DNA of 64,000 nt from assembly GCA_049487715.1 (NCBI GenBank), contig CP150548.1:682001-746000 (forward strand). Direction: 5' to 3'. The notes beneath the pieces were generated by a model. It was not told the origin of the DNA. It ran no database searches and was given only the letters and a program-made list of their open reading frames with translations. This stretch comes from Pycnococcus provasolii. Taxonomy: Eukaryota; Chlorophyta; Pseudoscourfieldiophyceae; Pseudoscourfieldiales. The position numbers and the translations under genes are program-made. Of this stretch, positions 8,517 to 17,625 are shown piece after piece. Every line of letters starts with the position of its first letter. Position 1 is the first letter of the stretch.

Positions 8517-10628
8517 ATGTCGTCGCGTGTATCCCACTGCCGCCCGGCATGTACGCTCCCGCTGCGCAGTGTCAGAATACCTCTCGGAAGCATGTACAGC
8601 ATAAGGTTACGCGCGTCTTTTGGGCTCATGCACTGGCGTGCTTCGTGCGTGTCGCGTCCGCGCTTTGCCGCGTCGGCGTCGGCGTCGGCGTCGTCGGCGT
8701 CGCCAGGATCGTCATCACCCTCCGAGAACGAGCAGGCGTTGGCGTCGTCCGAACGGTCCGCGCTGGAGTCTGAACTGCAGCGCCAGCGTGACGCCTACTA
8801 CAACCTCGACAAGTCGCGTGTCTCCGACGCGACGTACGATGCGCTCGAGAAACTCGCGGGTGGGCACGGCGCAAGCGGGACGGTGGGTGCAGTGCCGACG
8901 GCGGGAACGCACGCAAAGGTCATGCATGCTGTGCCCATGCTGAGCCTGCACAGTGAGAACGCCGCCGACGGGCTGCACGACTGGCACAGGCGACTCGTCA
9001 AACGGTGCGCCGACGTGGAGCGTGCTCGCTGGTGTGTGGAGCCAAAAGTGGACGGTGTTGCCATCAGCCTGCGGTACGAGCCGGTGGCGGACGGCGCGTC
9101 GTTCACGCTCGCCTGCGCTTCCTCTCGTGGCGACGGACGGCTGGGAGAGGACGTCAGCGAGGCTGTGCGCTCACTCGCACATAGGGAGGAAGTGCCGCGC
9201 GACGTGCACATTCCACCGGACGTGTGGCGAACTTGGCGTGAGCGGCTGGACGTTCCGGACGAGTTTGCTTCGTCCGTCGGCGCGCTCGAGGTGCGAGGTG
9301 AGGCGTTCTTCGCACGCGACGAATTCGCGGCACTCGTCTCCGCAAGAAAGGCTGCCGGAGCAACGGTGCCCGCGAATGCGCGCAATGCAGTCTCTGGCGC
9401 ACTGCGGCGCCTTGACACTGCTGACGAGAATGCCGACGCCACCCTCGACGACCTGCCGCCGATTCGTTTTCTTGCATACGACCTTCTCCTGCACAGCAAG
9501 GGCAAAGGAAAGGGCAAGGAGGGTAAGGGTGGCAGCAAGGCACATCAACCAGCCTGCCACAGTTACGCCATGAATTTTACGAAGGACGTCCTGCAGATGT
9601 CCGCGCATTGCGAGCCTTGTGCCAGCTTCGTGGATGCCGCGACGCGTGCGAGCGAGTACATCGAGGACTCAGGACGCGACTCGCTCGCGTACGAGACTGA
9701 CGGCGCGGTGCTCAAGCTCGACGACGTGGAGCAATCTGGCTTGCGTGATCTGGTGGGAACAAGCCGTACCGAGCCTCGCTACGCTGTTGCTCTGAAACGC
9801 CCGGCGCTTGCGGCGGTGACGACGCTCGAGGCTGTGGAGTGCCGTGTGGGACGCAATGGACAGGTGACACCTCTCGCACGGCTGTCGCCTGTGACGTTAG
9901 GCGGCGTGACCGTGACGAATGCCACGCTGCACAATCTCGAGGTGGCGGCTGGCCTTGGACTCGTCGTTGGCGGACGCGTTGTCGTCGAGCGTGCGGGTGA
10001 CGTGATCCCACGCGTGACGATGGCGGTTCCCGGCGAAGGCGACGAGACAAGCAAATGGCAGCCTCCTAACGAGTGCCCCGCATGTGGCTCGCCACTCGTT
10101 CGCCTTCCCACAGGCCCCAAGGGAATTCCCGAGAAAATTGCGCGGTGCATGTCATCGCAGTGTCCTGAGCAGGTGAAGCACCGCACCGTGCACTTCGCGA
10201 AGCAGCTGTTCGACGGCGTGGGTCCGGGCAAGGTGGAGAAGCTGCTCAACAGCGGTGTGGTGACGCATGACGTCGCTGACTTTTTCGAGGTGACTGTTGA
10301 TTCGGTTGCCGCTCTGGATGGTTTCCAGACGAAGAGCGCCACGAAGCTCGTTTCCGCGATCGAGTCTGCGCGCGCGAGCGCGAGCGTGGGCGACGTTCTG
10401 TATGCCCTGAGCGTTCCCAACATGGGTGCGATATCCGCTCGCGCGCTGGGCGACGAGCTCGGCACTCTGCGCGCTGTCTCCTCTCTTGGCGACAGTGTCG
10501 ATCGTCACGCAGATGTTGAGGGTATCATTGGCCCCTCGAGCTTGAAAAGCTTGCTTACTTGGCTTGACGATGCGTCGAATCGCCGCCTACTGGAACGTCT
10601 GCACGACGTGTTTTCGCGTGGAAGCTAA
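8517..10628 (+). CDS. ligA: NAD+-dependent DNA ligase, probably plastid-targeted, lacking BRCT
   Basis: Bacterial-type ligase that seals nicks using NAD+ as adenylate donor. 703 residues. The first about 75 residues are Ser/Ala/Arg-rich, consistent with an organelle transit peptide. Domain Ia follows (RDAYYNLDKSRVSDATYDAL), then nucleotide-binding KVDG at 177-180 with the catalytic lysine, and an EVRGE-type motif (ALEVRGEAFF). A Gly/Lys insertion (about residues 328-342) interrupts the adenylation domain. The OB-fold (LARLSPVTLGG), a four-Cys zinc finger (CPACGSP and ARCMSSQCPEQ) and helix-hairpin-helix repeats (FDGVGPGKVEKLL) follow. The protein stops after the HhH region; the usual C-terminal BRCT domain is absent. 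Eukaryotic ligases are normally ATP-dependent, so a nuclear LigA most likely serves plastid (or mitochondrial) DNA. Confidence 0.93.
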   Translation: MSSRVSHCRPACTLPLRSVRIPLGSMYSIRLRASFGLMHWRASCVSRPRFAASASASASSASPGSSSPSENEQALASSERSALESELQRQRDAYYNLDKSRVSDATYDALEKLAGGHGASGTVGAVPTAGTHAKVMHAVPMLSLHSENAADGLHDWHRRLVKRCADVERARWCVEPKVDGVAISLRYEPVADGASFTLACASSRGDGRLGEDVSEAVRSLAHREEVPRDVHIPPDVWRTWRERLDVPDEFASSVGALEVRGEAFFARDEFAALVSARKAAGATVPANARNAVSGALRRLDTADENADATLDDLPPIRFLAYDLLLHSKGKGKGKEGKGGSKAHQPACHSYAMNFTKDVLQMSAHCEPCASFVDAATRASEYIEDSGRDSLAYETDGAVLKLDDVEQSGLRDLVGTSRTEPRYAVALKRPALAAVTTLEAVECRVGRNGQVTPLARLSPVTLGGVTVTNATLHNLEVAAGLGLVVGGRVVVERAGDVIPRVTMAVPGEGDETSKWQPPNECPACGSPLVRLPTGPKGIPEKIARCMSSQCPEQVKHRTVHFAKQLFDGVGPGKVEKLLNSGVVTHDVADFFEVTVDSVAALDGFQTKSATKLVSAIESARASASVGDVLYALSVPNMGAISARALGDELGTLRAVSSLGDSVDRHADVEGIIGPSSLKSLLTWLDDASNRRLLERLHDVFSRGS

Positions 10629-10827
10629 GGATAGATGAAGCTTTTTAGCTTTATCGTGAGTGACATATATTTCATAAAGAACTTGTACCTTCTTGCTTGT
10701 AATTGATTACTTCCACTTTCGTTTGATGTGTTTTTCTAAGTTAAGAAACTTGCTTTGTCTTTCCCTCCCGCCCGTCCCTCTACTTGCATGGTTTCGATGG
10801 CATAATAATCCATCCATCATCATCTCC

Positions 10828-11634
10828 TTACGCCGCGAGCGCCCAGAGCATAAGCGTCCCCACACACGCGACAAGAGAGTGGTACACGTGAGCAGAACTT
10901 CCTAAGGTCACTGTGACGCTCTCGTCCTTGAGGTCAGCGACACCAGTCTTTGGCACGTCACCCGCGGCACCCGCAGCGTTACCCGCGGCACCCGCAGCAT
11001 CCTTGGCCTTGTCGACGGTGTCCTTGACAGCGTCCGTCGCATTCTTGATGGCGTCGCCAACGTTCGGTGGCGGCGACGGTGGCGGCGAAGGCGGTGGCGG
11101 CGAAGGGGTGAAGCAGCGTGCTGTAATTCTGGCCTCTCTATTTATGGCGCCATAAAAATATCGTTTAGTTGTTGTGGTCCAGTAGTGGAAATTGCCCGAT
11201 ACGATAGACGGGTTACCTGGTGGACAGTATCCTGTGCTGTGATAGGAGTCCACGAAGGTACCATTTGTGTACCCACAGCGTTCGCATAACTTTTGGGCAC
11301 ACTCAGCTTTGATTGCGTCGTTCCAAACGCAACCAGAATTCCAAGTACAGTAAGGCTTTCGCGCCGAACCGTCAGATACGAAGAGGCCGGACGAGTCGGG
11401 CTGAACGATACCCTCTCCAGCTGGTACAACAGATTCTTCCATTGTTGCATTTGCGGGAATGTTCGTGTCGTTCTTGTCAGTATCTTGCATGAGCTTGCGC
11501 ATCACCACCACCCCCGCGTCCATATCGGCCACGGTGTGGTCCACCACCGCCGGCAGGGTCGTGGCGGTGCAAGCTGCGGCCATCACCACCACGAGGAGTG
11601 CAATAGTCATCATCGCTGGACGTGAAGTCGCCAT
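10828..11634 (-). CDS. Secreted Cys-rich, Pro-rich protein, possibly GPI-anchored
   Basis: 268 residues from the ATG at 11634. It begins with a signal peptide (MMTIALLVVVMAAACTA region). A middle domain of about 85 residues has eight or more Cys and several aromatics (YCTWNSGCVWNDAIKAEC, CERCGYTNGTF). Next comes a PSPPPPSPPPSPPP tract like the hydroxyproline-rich hinges of volvocine pherophorins, then an Ala/Lys amphipathic stretch (KNATDAVKDTVDKAKDAAG). The end is hydrophobic (VACVGTLMLWALAA) after a Ser/Gly site, fitting a GPI-attachment signal. I infer a cell-surface or wall glycoprotein. The Cys domain is not one I can name. Confidence 0.65.
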   Translation of the reverse strand: MATSRPAMMTIALLVVVMAAACTATTLPAVVDHTVADMDAGVVVMRKLMQDTDKNDTNIPANATMEESVVPAGEGIVQPDSSGLFVSDGSARKPYCTWNSGCVWNDAIKAECAQKLCERCGYTNGTFVDSYHSTGYCPPGNPSIVSGNFHYWTTTTKRYFYGAINREARITARCFTPSPPPPSPPPSPPPNVGDAIKNATDAVKDTVDKAKDAAGAAGNAAGAAGDVPKTGVADLKDESVTVTLGSSAHVYHSLVACVGTLMLWALAA

Positions 11635-11974
11635 CACTGTTGGAGCTATAGGATATGCGAGTGTCGAGTGCCGAGTGCCGAGTAAGTGAGGAATGAAAAG
11701 AAAAATGAGCGAGTAACGCACTCACGAGTGCGTGGGGAGAGCAGTTCAGAGCAGACGTGCGAACTTGCCCCCTGCTTATGCTCGTCTGGTGCCTGGTGTC
11801 TGGTGTCTGGGACCCGCTGGAAAAGTGTGTGTGCATCCAACGTGATCGTTCGTTCCTTCACGAAGTCCCATAGACTATTGTTCACGTTGACGTTCCGAGA
11901 TCTCGGAGGCAAACCTGGACCTGCTCTCTGCAATCACCTGCGGCCTGCGCTCACCTCCTGCGCTCCAGGCAGGC

Positions 11975-12295
11975 TACTCCAGGCTAGGAAGGCCTTCGTA
12001 CTCTACCCGGGTACAGTATGGCACTATGGCGTGGTCGCGATTAGCCTGTTTATACCAAATAGGATACGATGCCTGGAACGCCAAGGTGGGGCGAACTGGT
12101 GGAACGCCGAGTGGTGGAGCGCCGCTTTCCTCCAGAGTCCAGAACGCCAGCCAGAGTGCATGCAAGTTGCAAGGAGATGCTGCAAGACCTGACATGCTTG
12201 CAAGGCCAGGCAGTTGTTCGAGGTGCCAACAACGTGACGCCATGTGAAGGTAAAATACTGTACCGGGTAGAAGGCCTGGCACTGGTCGAATGAGA
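11975..12295. repeat. Foldback (MITE-like) element
   Basis: The left arm, around 11989-12018 (AGGCCTTC, then CTACCCGGGTACAGTAT), is matched in inverse by the right arm around 12252-12276 (ATACTGTACCGGGTAG, then AAGGCCT). The complementarity has a few-base insertion in the left arm and extends weakly outward. The interior is full of short AGGCC/GGAACGCC/TTGCAAG repeats. About 320 bases in total, non-coding. Confidence 0.45.
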
Positions 12296-12355
12296 AGCCT
12301 GAACGAGAAAGCCTGAACGAGAATGAGAAGAAGAACGAGGGGACCCGAAAGCCCA

Positions 12356-12391
12356 AAACCCTAACCCATTAGGGTTAGGGTTAGGGTTACG
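12356..12391. repeat. Interstitial telomere-type repeat, head-to-head
   Basis: ACCCTAACCC is followed directly by (TTAGGG)3-type repeats, giving an inverted arrangement about 90 bases upstream of the ProRS start. Confidence 0.85.
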
Positions 12392-12480
12392 GATGCGCTT
12401 TCTCCTTTCTTGCGAGATTTCGAGGGGGACTCCCCCTAGCCGCCACCCCCCTTGCCCACCATAGTTCTCAAGTCCCCCCA

Positions 12481-14841
12481 ATGGCGCCCGTGCTCCACAT
12501 CGTCGACGCGCCCGGATCGTACCGGTCGTCGAAGGCCGGCATAGCGGGCCTATTCTGCTCACTCAACGTTCAACGTTCCGATGCCCTTCTGACTTCTGAC
12601 CTCTCCCCCCTGGGTGGATCAGCATTGGTGTACCCTTACATGCGCATCAACGGCGAGATCGTCGTGGGGGATAACGCGTGCGCGCGATTCCTCGCGTCAT
12701 CAGCTCGTAACGCACTCGTGCCGCCCGCGCCGATGGGACAACAAGCGGCGGCACGCATGGCGGAGATCGACGCAGTGATTGACGCGTCCGCTTCCATGCT
12801 CGCACCACCCGCGCTCGCCATGCACGATAACATGCTCAGTGGCGCGTTCGACGCAGCGATGTGCGCACGATGCCGCGACGCCTTATTGGTTAACCTCAAG
12901 GCGACCGACGAAGGGCTCAAAACCAAGACGTTTCTGTGCGGTGACGCCATCACGCTGGCGGACGTTGTCGTCTGCGTGGACGTCTTCCCCGCGTTCGCGC
13001 ACGCGTTCACAGAAGCGGACAGGAAGCGTGTGCCGAACGTTACAAGGTGGTTCACGACCGTCGTCAACCACCCGCACTTCGCCAAGGTGCTCGGAGGTGC
13101 GCCGAAAACGCCAAAGGCGCTCGCGGCACTGCCGACGCGAAAGCTTCAGGAAGCGGCGGCACCAGCCAAGGCGGACAAGGCTGCAGCCAAGAAGCCGGCG
13201 GGTGAGAAGAAGGGTGGTGGAGGTGCCGAGCAAAAGAAAAAGGGTGGTGGCGGTGCCGAGCAAAAGAAAAAGGGTGGTGGTGCCGACGCCAAGAAAGCTG
13301 GCGGGTCCAACCAGCCTTCGTCGGGTGGTGGTGTCGACATACCGAAGACTGTCGAACAGTTCGGCGAGTGGTTCAGCCAGGTGTGCACGAAGGGCGAGCT
13401 CATCGAGTACTACGACGTTTCCGGATGCTACATCCTCCGCCCGTGGAGCTACACCATATGGGAGCACATAAAGGACTTCTTCGACGCCGAGATTAAGAAG
13501 CTTGGCGTTCAGAACTGCTACTTCCCGATGTTCGTCACGAAGGACGTGCTCGAGAAGGAGAAGGATCACGTTGAGGGCTTCGCGCCGGAGGTGGCGTGGG
13601 TGACCAAATCCGGCGAGTCGGACCTCGAGGTGCCGCTGGCAATCCGCCCGACGTCTGAGACGGTGATGTACCCCGTCTTTGCCAAGTGGATTCGATCGCA
13701 CCGCGACCTTCCGTTGAAGCTGAACCAGTGGTGCAACGTCGTGCGATGGGAATTTAAGCACCCCACGCCCTTCATCCGCACGCGCGAGTTCCTCTGGCAG
13801 GAGGGGCACACGGCACATGCGAATAAGAAGAGTGCGGACGACGAGGTGATCACCATTCTGAAGCTGTACGCTCGCATCTACGAGGAGCTTCTCGCATGCC
13901 CCGTGATCCAGGGAGTGAAGAGCGAGAAGGAGAAGTTTGCGGGCGGCCTTTACACGACGACCGTCGAGGCATTTATTCCCACCACGGGTAAGGGTGTGCA
14001 GGGTGGCACGAGCCACAACTTGGGGCAGAACTTCGCGAAAATGTTCAACATAGAGTTTGAGTCGGAGGAGAAGGGTGCATCGAAGGGTCAGAAGAACCTC
14101 GTGTGGCAGAACAGCTGGGGCTTGACAACACGCACGATCGGCGTGATGATCATGGTGCATGGCGACGACAATGGTCTCGTCGTGCCGCCACGCGTGGCGC
14201 CGCATCAGATTGTGATCGTGACGATTCCCAACTCGAAGATGTCCAAGGAGGAGCTCGACGCCATGGATGCCGCGGCGGAGAAACTTTCGGGTGATTTGGA
14301 GGCGCCGGGTGCGGAGCCTGCAAATCCGTTCAATGCCATCCGCTCAAAGACGGACCTTCGATCAAATTACACTCCTGGCTGGAAGTACAACTACTGGGAG
14401 ATGCGCGGTGTTCCAATTCGCTGTGAGATTGGACCCAAGGACATGGCGAACAAGGCGTGTGTTTTCGTTCGACGTGACACACGCGAGAAGACATTCTGCA
14501 GCTGGTCCGAGGCTAAGGCGACGGCGACCGCTCTGCTTGCAAAGATGCAGGCTGAGATGCTCGAGCGAGCACGAAAGCAAACACAGGAGCAGTGTTGCAC
14601 GGTAACGAAGTGGGAGGATTTTGTTCCTGCACTCGACAACCGATGCATGGTGTTGACGCCTTGGCACGAGAGCGTGGAGGTTGAGGAGCTCGTGAAAACG
14701 AAGAGCAGTGCGGAGTCGGACGGAGGGGCCGCAAAGACGCTGTGTATTCCCTTCAACCAGCCACCGCTACCTGCGGGCACGCCATGCTTTGTCAGCGGCA
14801 AGCCGGCGACGAAGTGGGCACTGTGGGGTAGGTCGTACTAA
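12481..14841 (+). CDS. Prolyl-tRNA synthetase with N-terminal GST-like domain
   Basis: Charges tRNA-Pro. 786 residues. Residues about 60-205 read as a glutathione S-transferase C-terminal-like helical domain (ADVVVCVDVFPAFAHAF, then PNVTRWFTTVVNHPHF), as found in eEF1B-gamma and animal multisynthetase components. A Lys/Gly linker (about 220-275) contains tandem GGGGAEQKKK repeats. The eukaryotic/archaeal-type ProRS core starts at about 285: class II motif 1 region with YFPMFVTKDVLEKE, motif 2 RWEFKHPTPFIRTREF, QGGTSHNLGQNFA, and the characteristic C-terminal zinc-binding-type domain ending WALWGRSY, with the free terminal Tyr typical of this subclass. It is complete. There is no transit peptide, so it is probably the cytosolic enzyme. 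The GST fusion is the unusual part and implies docking to a partner such as another synthetase or elongation factor (inference). Confidence 0.94.
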   Translation: MAPVLHIVDAPGSYRSSKAGIAGLFCSLNVQRSDALLTSDLSPLGGSALVYPYMRINGEIVVGDNACARFLASSARNALVPPAPMGQQAAARMAEIDAVIDASASMLAPPALAMHDNMLSGAFDAAMCARCRDALLVNLKATDEGLKTKTFLCGDAITLADVVVCVDVFPAFAHAFTEADRKRVPNVTRWFTTVVNHPHFAKVLGGAPKTPKALAALPTRKLQEAAAPAKADKAAAKKPAGEKKGGGGAEQKKKGGGGAEQKKKGGGADAKKAGGSNQPSSGGGVDIPKTVEQFGEWFSQVCTKGELIEYYDVSGCYILRPWSYTIWEHIKDFFDAEIKKLGVQNCYFPMFVTKDVLEKEKDHVEGFAPEVAWVTKSGESDLEVPLAIRPTSETVMYPVFAKWIRSHRDLPLKLNQWCNVVRWEFKHPTPFIRTREFLWQEGHTAHANKKSADDEVITILKLYARIYEELLACPVIQGVKSEKEKFAGGLYTTTVEAFIPTTGKGVQGGTSHNLGQNFAKMFNIEFESEEKGASKGQKNLVWQNSWGLTTRTIGVMIMVHGDDNGLVVPPRVAPHQIVIVTIPNSKMSKEELDAMDAAAEKLSGDLEAPGAEPANPFNAIRSKTDLRSNYTPGWKYNYWEMRGVPIRCEIGPKDMANKACVFVRRDTREKTFCSWSEAKATATALLAKMQAEMLERARKQTQEQCCTVTKWEDFVPALDNRCMVLTPWHESVEVEELVKTKSSAESDGGAAKTLCIPFNQPPLPAGTPCFVSGKPATKWALWGRSY

Positions 14842-15053
14842 AACAACAAAATGCGATTTGACAACAACTCCCCCCCCCCCCCCTTTTTTTTCCTTAGTAA
14901 CGAATCGGAGCACATTACCGTTGAGGTCATATTATCAGATAATGTTATTATTTTTTTGGGTTGAAAGGGGGACTCAAGGAAAATAAGAACTATCATAGGG
15001 AAGTTTCAGCTTCAAAAACATTGGTCTGCCTCACTTTTTGATTAAAATCCTTT

Positions 15054-17027
15054 TTACTTGCGAACCAGGAACGGAATCAGAACAGCTAAGCCCGCCACAA
15101 CCAACGGGATGGTCGTGAGCAGACTTGCGACGTTTACCTTCGACTTGGCCCCTTTCAACTTGAGCGCTGGGACGTTCGCCTCGCTGCCATCCTTCGCCAC
15201 CGCTTCCTGCATCTCCTTCATCCACTTCATGGTGGAGCAGATGTTCGAAGCGAAGGCGCTCGCAGACGTTCCGGATGACGCGCCCTTGAAGGATGTCACA
15301 CAGAATGACATCTGCGCCTTGTCGACCAAGTAGCCGATACCGTATCCCTCACCCGTGACGGGCCCGAAGCCGAAGAGGTCGATGTAAGGCTGGCTTCCGT
15401 TGGACGTCGAAAGGAGCCAGTCCTTCGAACGCGCGGTGATCTTGTCCGTCAGCGCGGGCGCCGAGATGCCCTTCTTCGCCGCGAGCTTGCCAAGCGCCAT
15501 GAGGTGACGATCACATCCAAGTCCAGATGCCGCCGCCCTGGAAACGCCCTGGTGCGCCGCCGCCGCCGCCTCGAGTGCTGCCTTGACTTCACCGCCAGCT
15601 GCCACAGCCTCGACGAGCTTCTTGCCCTCAGGTGTGACGGTTCGAATCGTCTCAGTTCGTCCGTGGAAGAACTTGCGCGTCGCGCACGCCTCGTACGTCG
15701 CAGCCATCTTGCCGTGCATCATGCGGTACACAATCTGGTACACCATCTGCGCGACGGCGTCCGGTCCCATCTTCCACGTCTTGCACTGATCCTTGCCAAA
15801 TGCGTCGCAGCGCAGCGCCTTGCATGCGACGCCGCCAATCAGCTTCTCGTACGCCGATTTGGCGGAGGCGATGGACGACTTCAGGCTCGCGCTGCTCGCC
15901 CACGCGAGCTCGTTCGTCTCCGCGATCGGCGTGTCGACGGTCTTCACGTCGAGCGGCGCCTTGCCGTCGACGTCCATCATCACGTCGCGGATGAAGCGTC
16001 CCCATCCCGTTCCGTCCGAGTAGCTGTGCTCAAAGCAGATGCCCATGTGTCCCGCGTTGTCAACGATGAGGCAGTGCTTGTCGTACCAGCGGTTCGTGCA
16101 CGGTCCCATGAGAAGCGCGTTGGCGGTGTCGTCGAGCGTCTGCCAGTAGTCCGTGTCGAGGCAGACGACGATGAGAGCCTTGTCAATCGCGCTCAGCGCC
16201 GCCTTGTTCGTGGCATTCGACTCCATTTCCGCACGCACGGATGCCCACGTATCACGGGGCGCGGTGGTCATCACCTGCGCGCACGTGCTGGTGTCGGCAG
16301 GTGTCGCCGCCTGTGCCACGCACTCGCGCATGAGTGTCGCGCACGCGTCAGCGTTCAGAACGCCTCCTGACGTCGGGTCGACGACGGGAACGTTGAAGAC
16401 GTGTCCGTTGCAGAGCACGACGACGTTGGTGGATTCGTGCTGGTGCTGCGCGAGAACGTCGCATCCCTTGGTGGGTATTTTCGCCGTGCCGAACATGCGT
16501 TGGAAAGCGCTCGAGCACATGGGGTTTCCCTTTGGGTCCGTGTCGGGCTTAAGGTTTCCCGAGAGGACGACACGCGACCACTTGGCGAAGCTTGAGACGA
16601 ACGCTCCCGCACGTTTGCACTGGTCCATGTTGTTTGGGTTTTTGTCGTTTGTGATTCCAAAGAACGGGCTGAAGTTGATGGGTGCACAGTCTCGCGATCC
16701 GTTGTACATGTCATCCCAGTGGTTTTCGAAGTAGTGGTGCGGATATGCGGCACTGGAGGATCGTATTTTTTCCTCGGCAAGAAGAAGATCTTGAAGTTGA
16801 GCACCAACTCCAGCTTCGAATTCCTGCCATAGAGCAGTTGTTGCAGACGCTTCTTTTGCATCACATAGGGGTAGAGTCGATTCCAGATTACGTTTCATCG
16901 TATCTGCTAATGCCGGGATGGGGACACTTTTCAGGGCGTAGATGTTATTGCCAAACATCTGGGAAAAATCGTATGGCGAGAACGAAGGAGGCGACTCAGA
17001 TTGTGTTGGTGGAGGTGCAGTCGTCAT
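15054..17027 (-). CDS. Carnitine/choline acyltransferase family protein, tail-anchored
   Basis: 657 residues from an ATG at 17027. The family transfers acyl groups between CoA and carnitine. The catalytic-His motif appears as FEHSYSDG at about residue 332, preceded by the usual RWYDK. GRTETIRT in the C-terminal half is the carnitine/choline-binding element, and FGFGPVTGEGYGIGY is the conserved FGPV-x-x-x-GYG block. The final about 22 residues (TTIPLVVAGLAVLIPFLVRK) form a single membrane segment with a basic tip, indicating a tail anchor in the outer mitochondrial, peroxisomal or ER membrane. Chain length for acyl-CoA is not readable from sequence. It is convergent with ProRS across 212 bases, which hold a poly-C/poly-T run after 14870. 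Confidence 0.9.
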   Translation of the reverse strand: MTTAPPPTQSESPPSFSPYDFSQMFGNNIYALKSVPIPALADTMKRNLESTLPLCDAKEASATTALWQEFEAGVGAQLQDLLLAEEKIRSSSAAYPHHYFENHWDDMYNGSRDCAPINFSPFFGITNDKNPNNMDQCKRAGAFVSSFAKWSRVVLSGNLKPDTDPKGNPMCSSAFQRMFGTAKIPTKGCDVLAQHQHESTNVVVLCNGHVFNVPVVDPTSGGVLNADACATLMRECVAQAATPADTSTCAQVMTTAPRDTWASVRAEMESNATNKAALSAIDKALIVVCLDTDYWQTLDDTANALLMGPCTNRWYDKHCLIVDNAGHMGICFEHSYSDGTGWGRFIRDVMMDVDGKAPLDVKTVDTPIAETNELAWASSASLKSSIASAKSAYEKLIGGVACKALRCDAFGKDQCKTWKMGPDAVAQMVYQIVYRMMHGKMAATYEACATRKFFHGRTETIRTVTPEGKKLVEAVAAGGEVKAALEAAAAAHQGVSRAAASGLGCDRHLMALGKLAAKKGISAPALTDKITARSKDWLLSTSNGSQPYIDLFGFGPVTGEGYGIGYLVDKAQMSFCVTSFKGASSGTSASAFASNICSTMKWMKEMQEAVAKDGSEANVPALKLKGAKSKVNVASLLTTIPLVVAGLAVLIPFLVRK

Positions 17028-17625
17028 GATAACCTAGCTTAAGATAACCTATCGTAGCTGAAGTTAAGGTAGCCTAAAAGAAGAAACAGGAAGAGGCTCT
17101 GTGAATGAAATAACGCTCGACGTTGTTAAAAACGAGTGAAGAGTGAAGTGATGGAGTGATCTGGGTGGATAAAAAAAAGAGCACACTAGTATCCGGGTAA
17201 TAATAAACGGATTTCTAACCGCTCATATTATAAAAAAAAGATAAATGAGGGGAGATCGATCACAGGAGAGCCCGAGGGCTGGCTGGTTGGTCCCCTCGAT
17301 TCCATTTTCCCGAACCCCTAACCCCTAACAACCAAATTGATTGGGAGTTCATTTAGGGGTTTCTTTCGTTTCCATAAGGAGGAGGGCAGATCCTCGGGGA
17401 GAGGCGCCCGGGCAGCCGGGGGCAACCTGAAGGAAATGGAAAAAGCCTTGGGTAGGGGGGAGTGTCCAACCGGTATCCCCTTCGTCCTGGTTTGGAGAGA
17501 CCGACCCGACCCTATCCCGTTTTCGTGGCTCCTCTCCTCTTTTCAGACGCCCCCTTTCGTTCTTCTTTTGTCCTACCTGTTTTCTACGACGTCATTTTTA
17601 TTTCATTCAAGTAACTTAGTTACCC
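17028..17625. other. Divergent 5' region between acyltransferase and bL17
   Basis: A 598-base gap with A-rich runs at 17170-17240 and a telomere-like CCCCTAACCCCTAAC at 17314-17330. Purine-rich and pyrimidine-rich stretches precede the bL17 start. No gene seen. Confidence 0.45.
17314..17330. repeat. Degenerate telomere-type repeat
   Basis: Two copies of CCCCTAA in a divergent promoter region, about 290 bases from both flanking starts. Confidence 0.6.

Larger units (their letters stand above)
11635..12480. other. Divergent 5' region with foldback and telomere-like repeats
   Basis: An 846-base gap between the secreted protein and ProRS. It contains short direct repeats (GTGCCGA near 11663-11681, CTGGTGT near 11790-11806), the foldback listed at 11975-12295, GCCTGAACGAGA repeats near 12297-12322, and a telomere-like cluster at 12356-12391. 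No gene is supported. Confidence 0.5.

Noticed and set aside
12883-14205. 440-codon minus-strand frame inside ProRS
   Set aside because: Antisense artefact opposite class II synthetase motifs; no family features.
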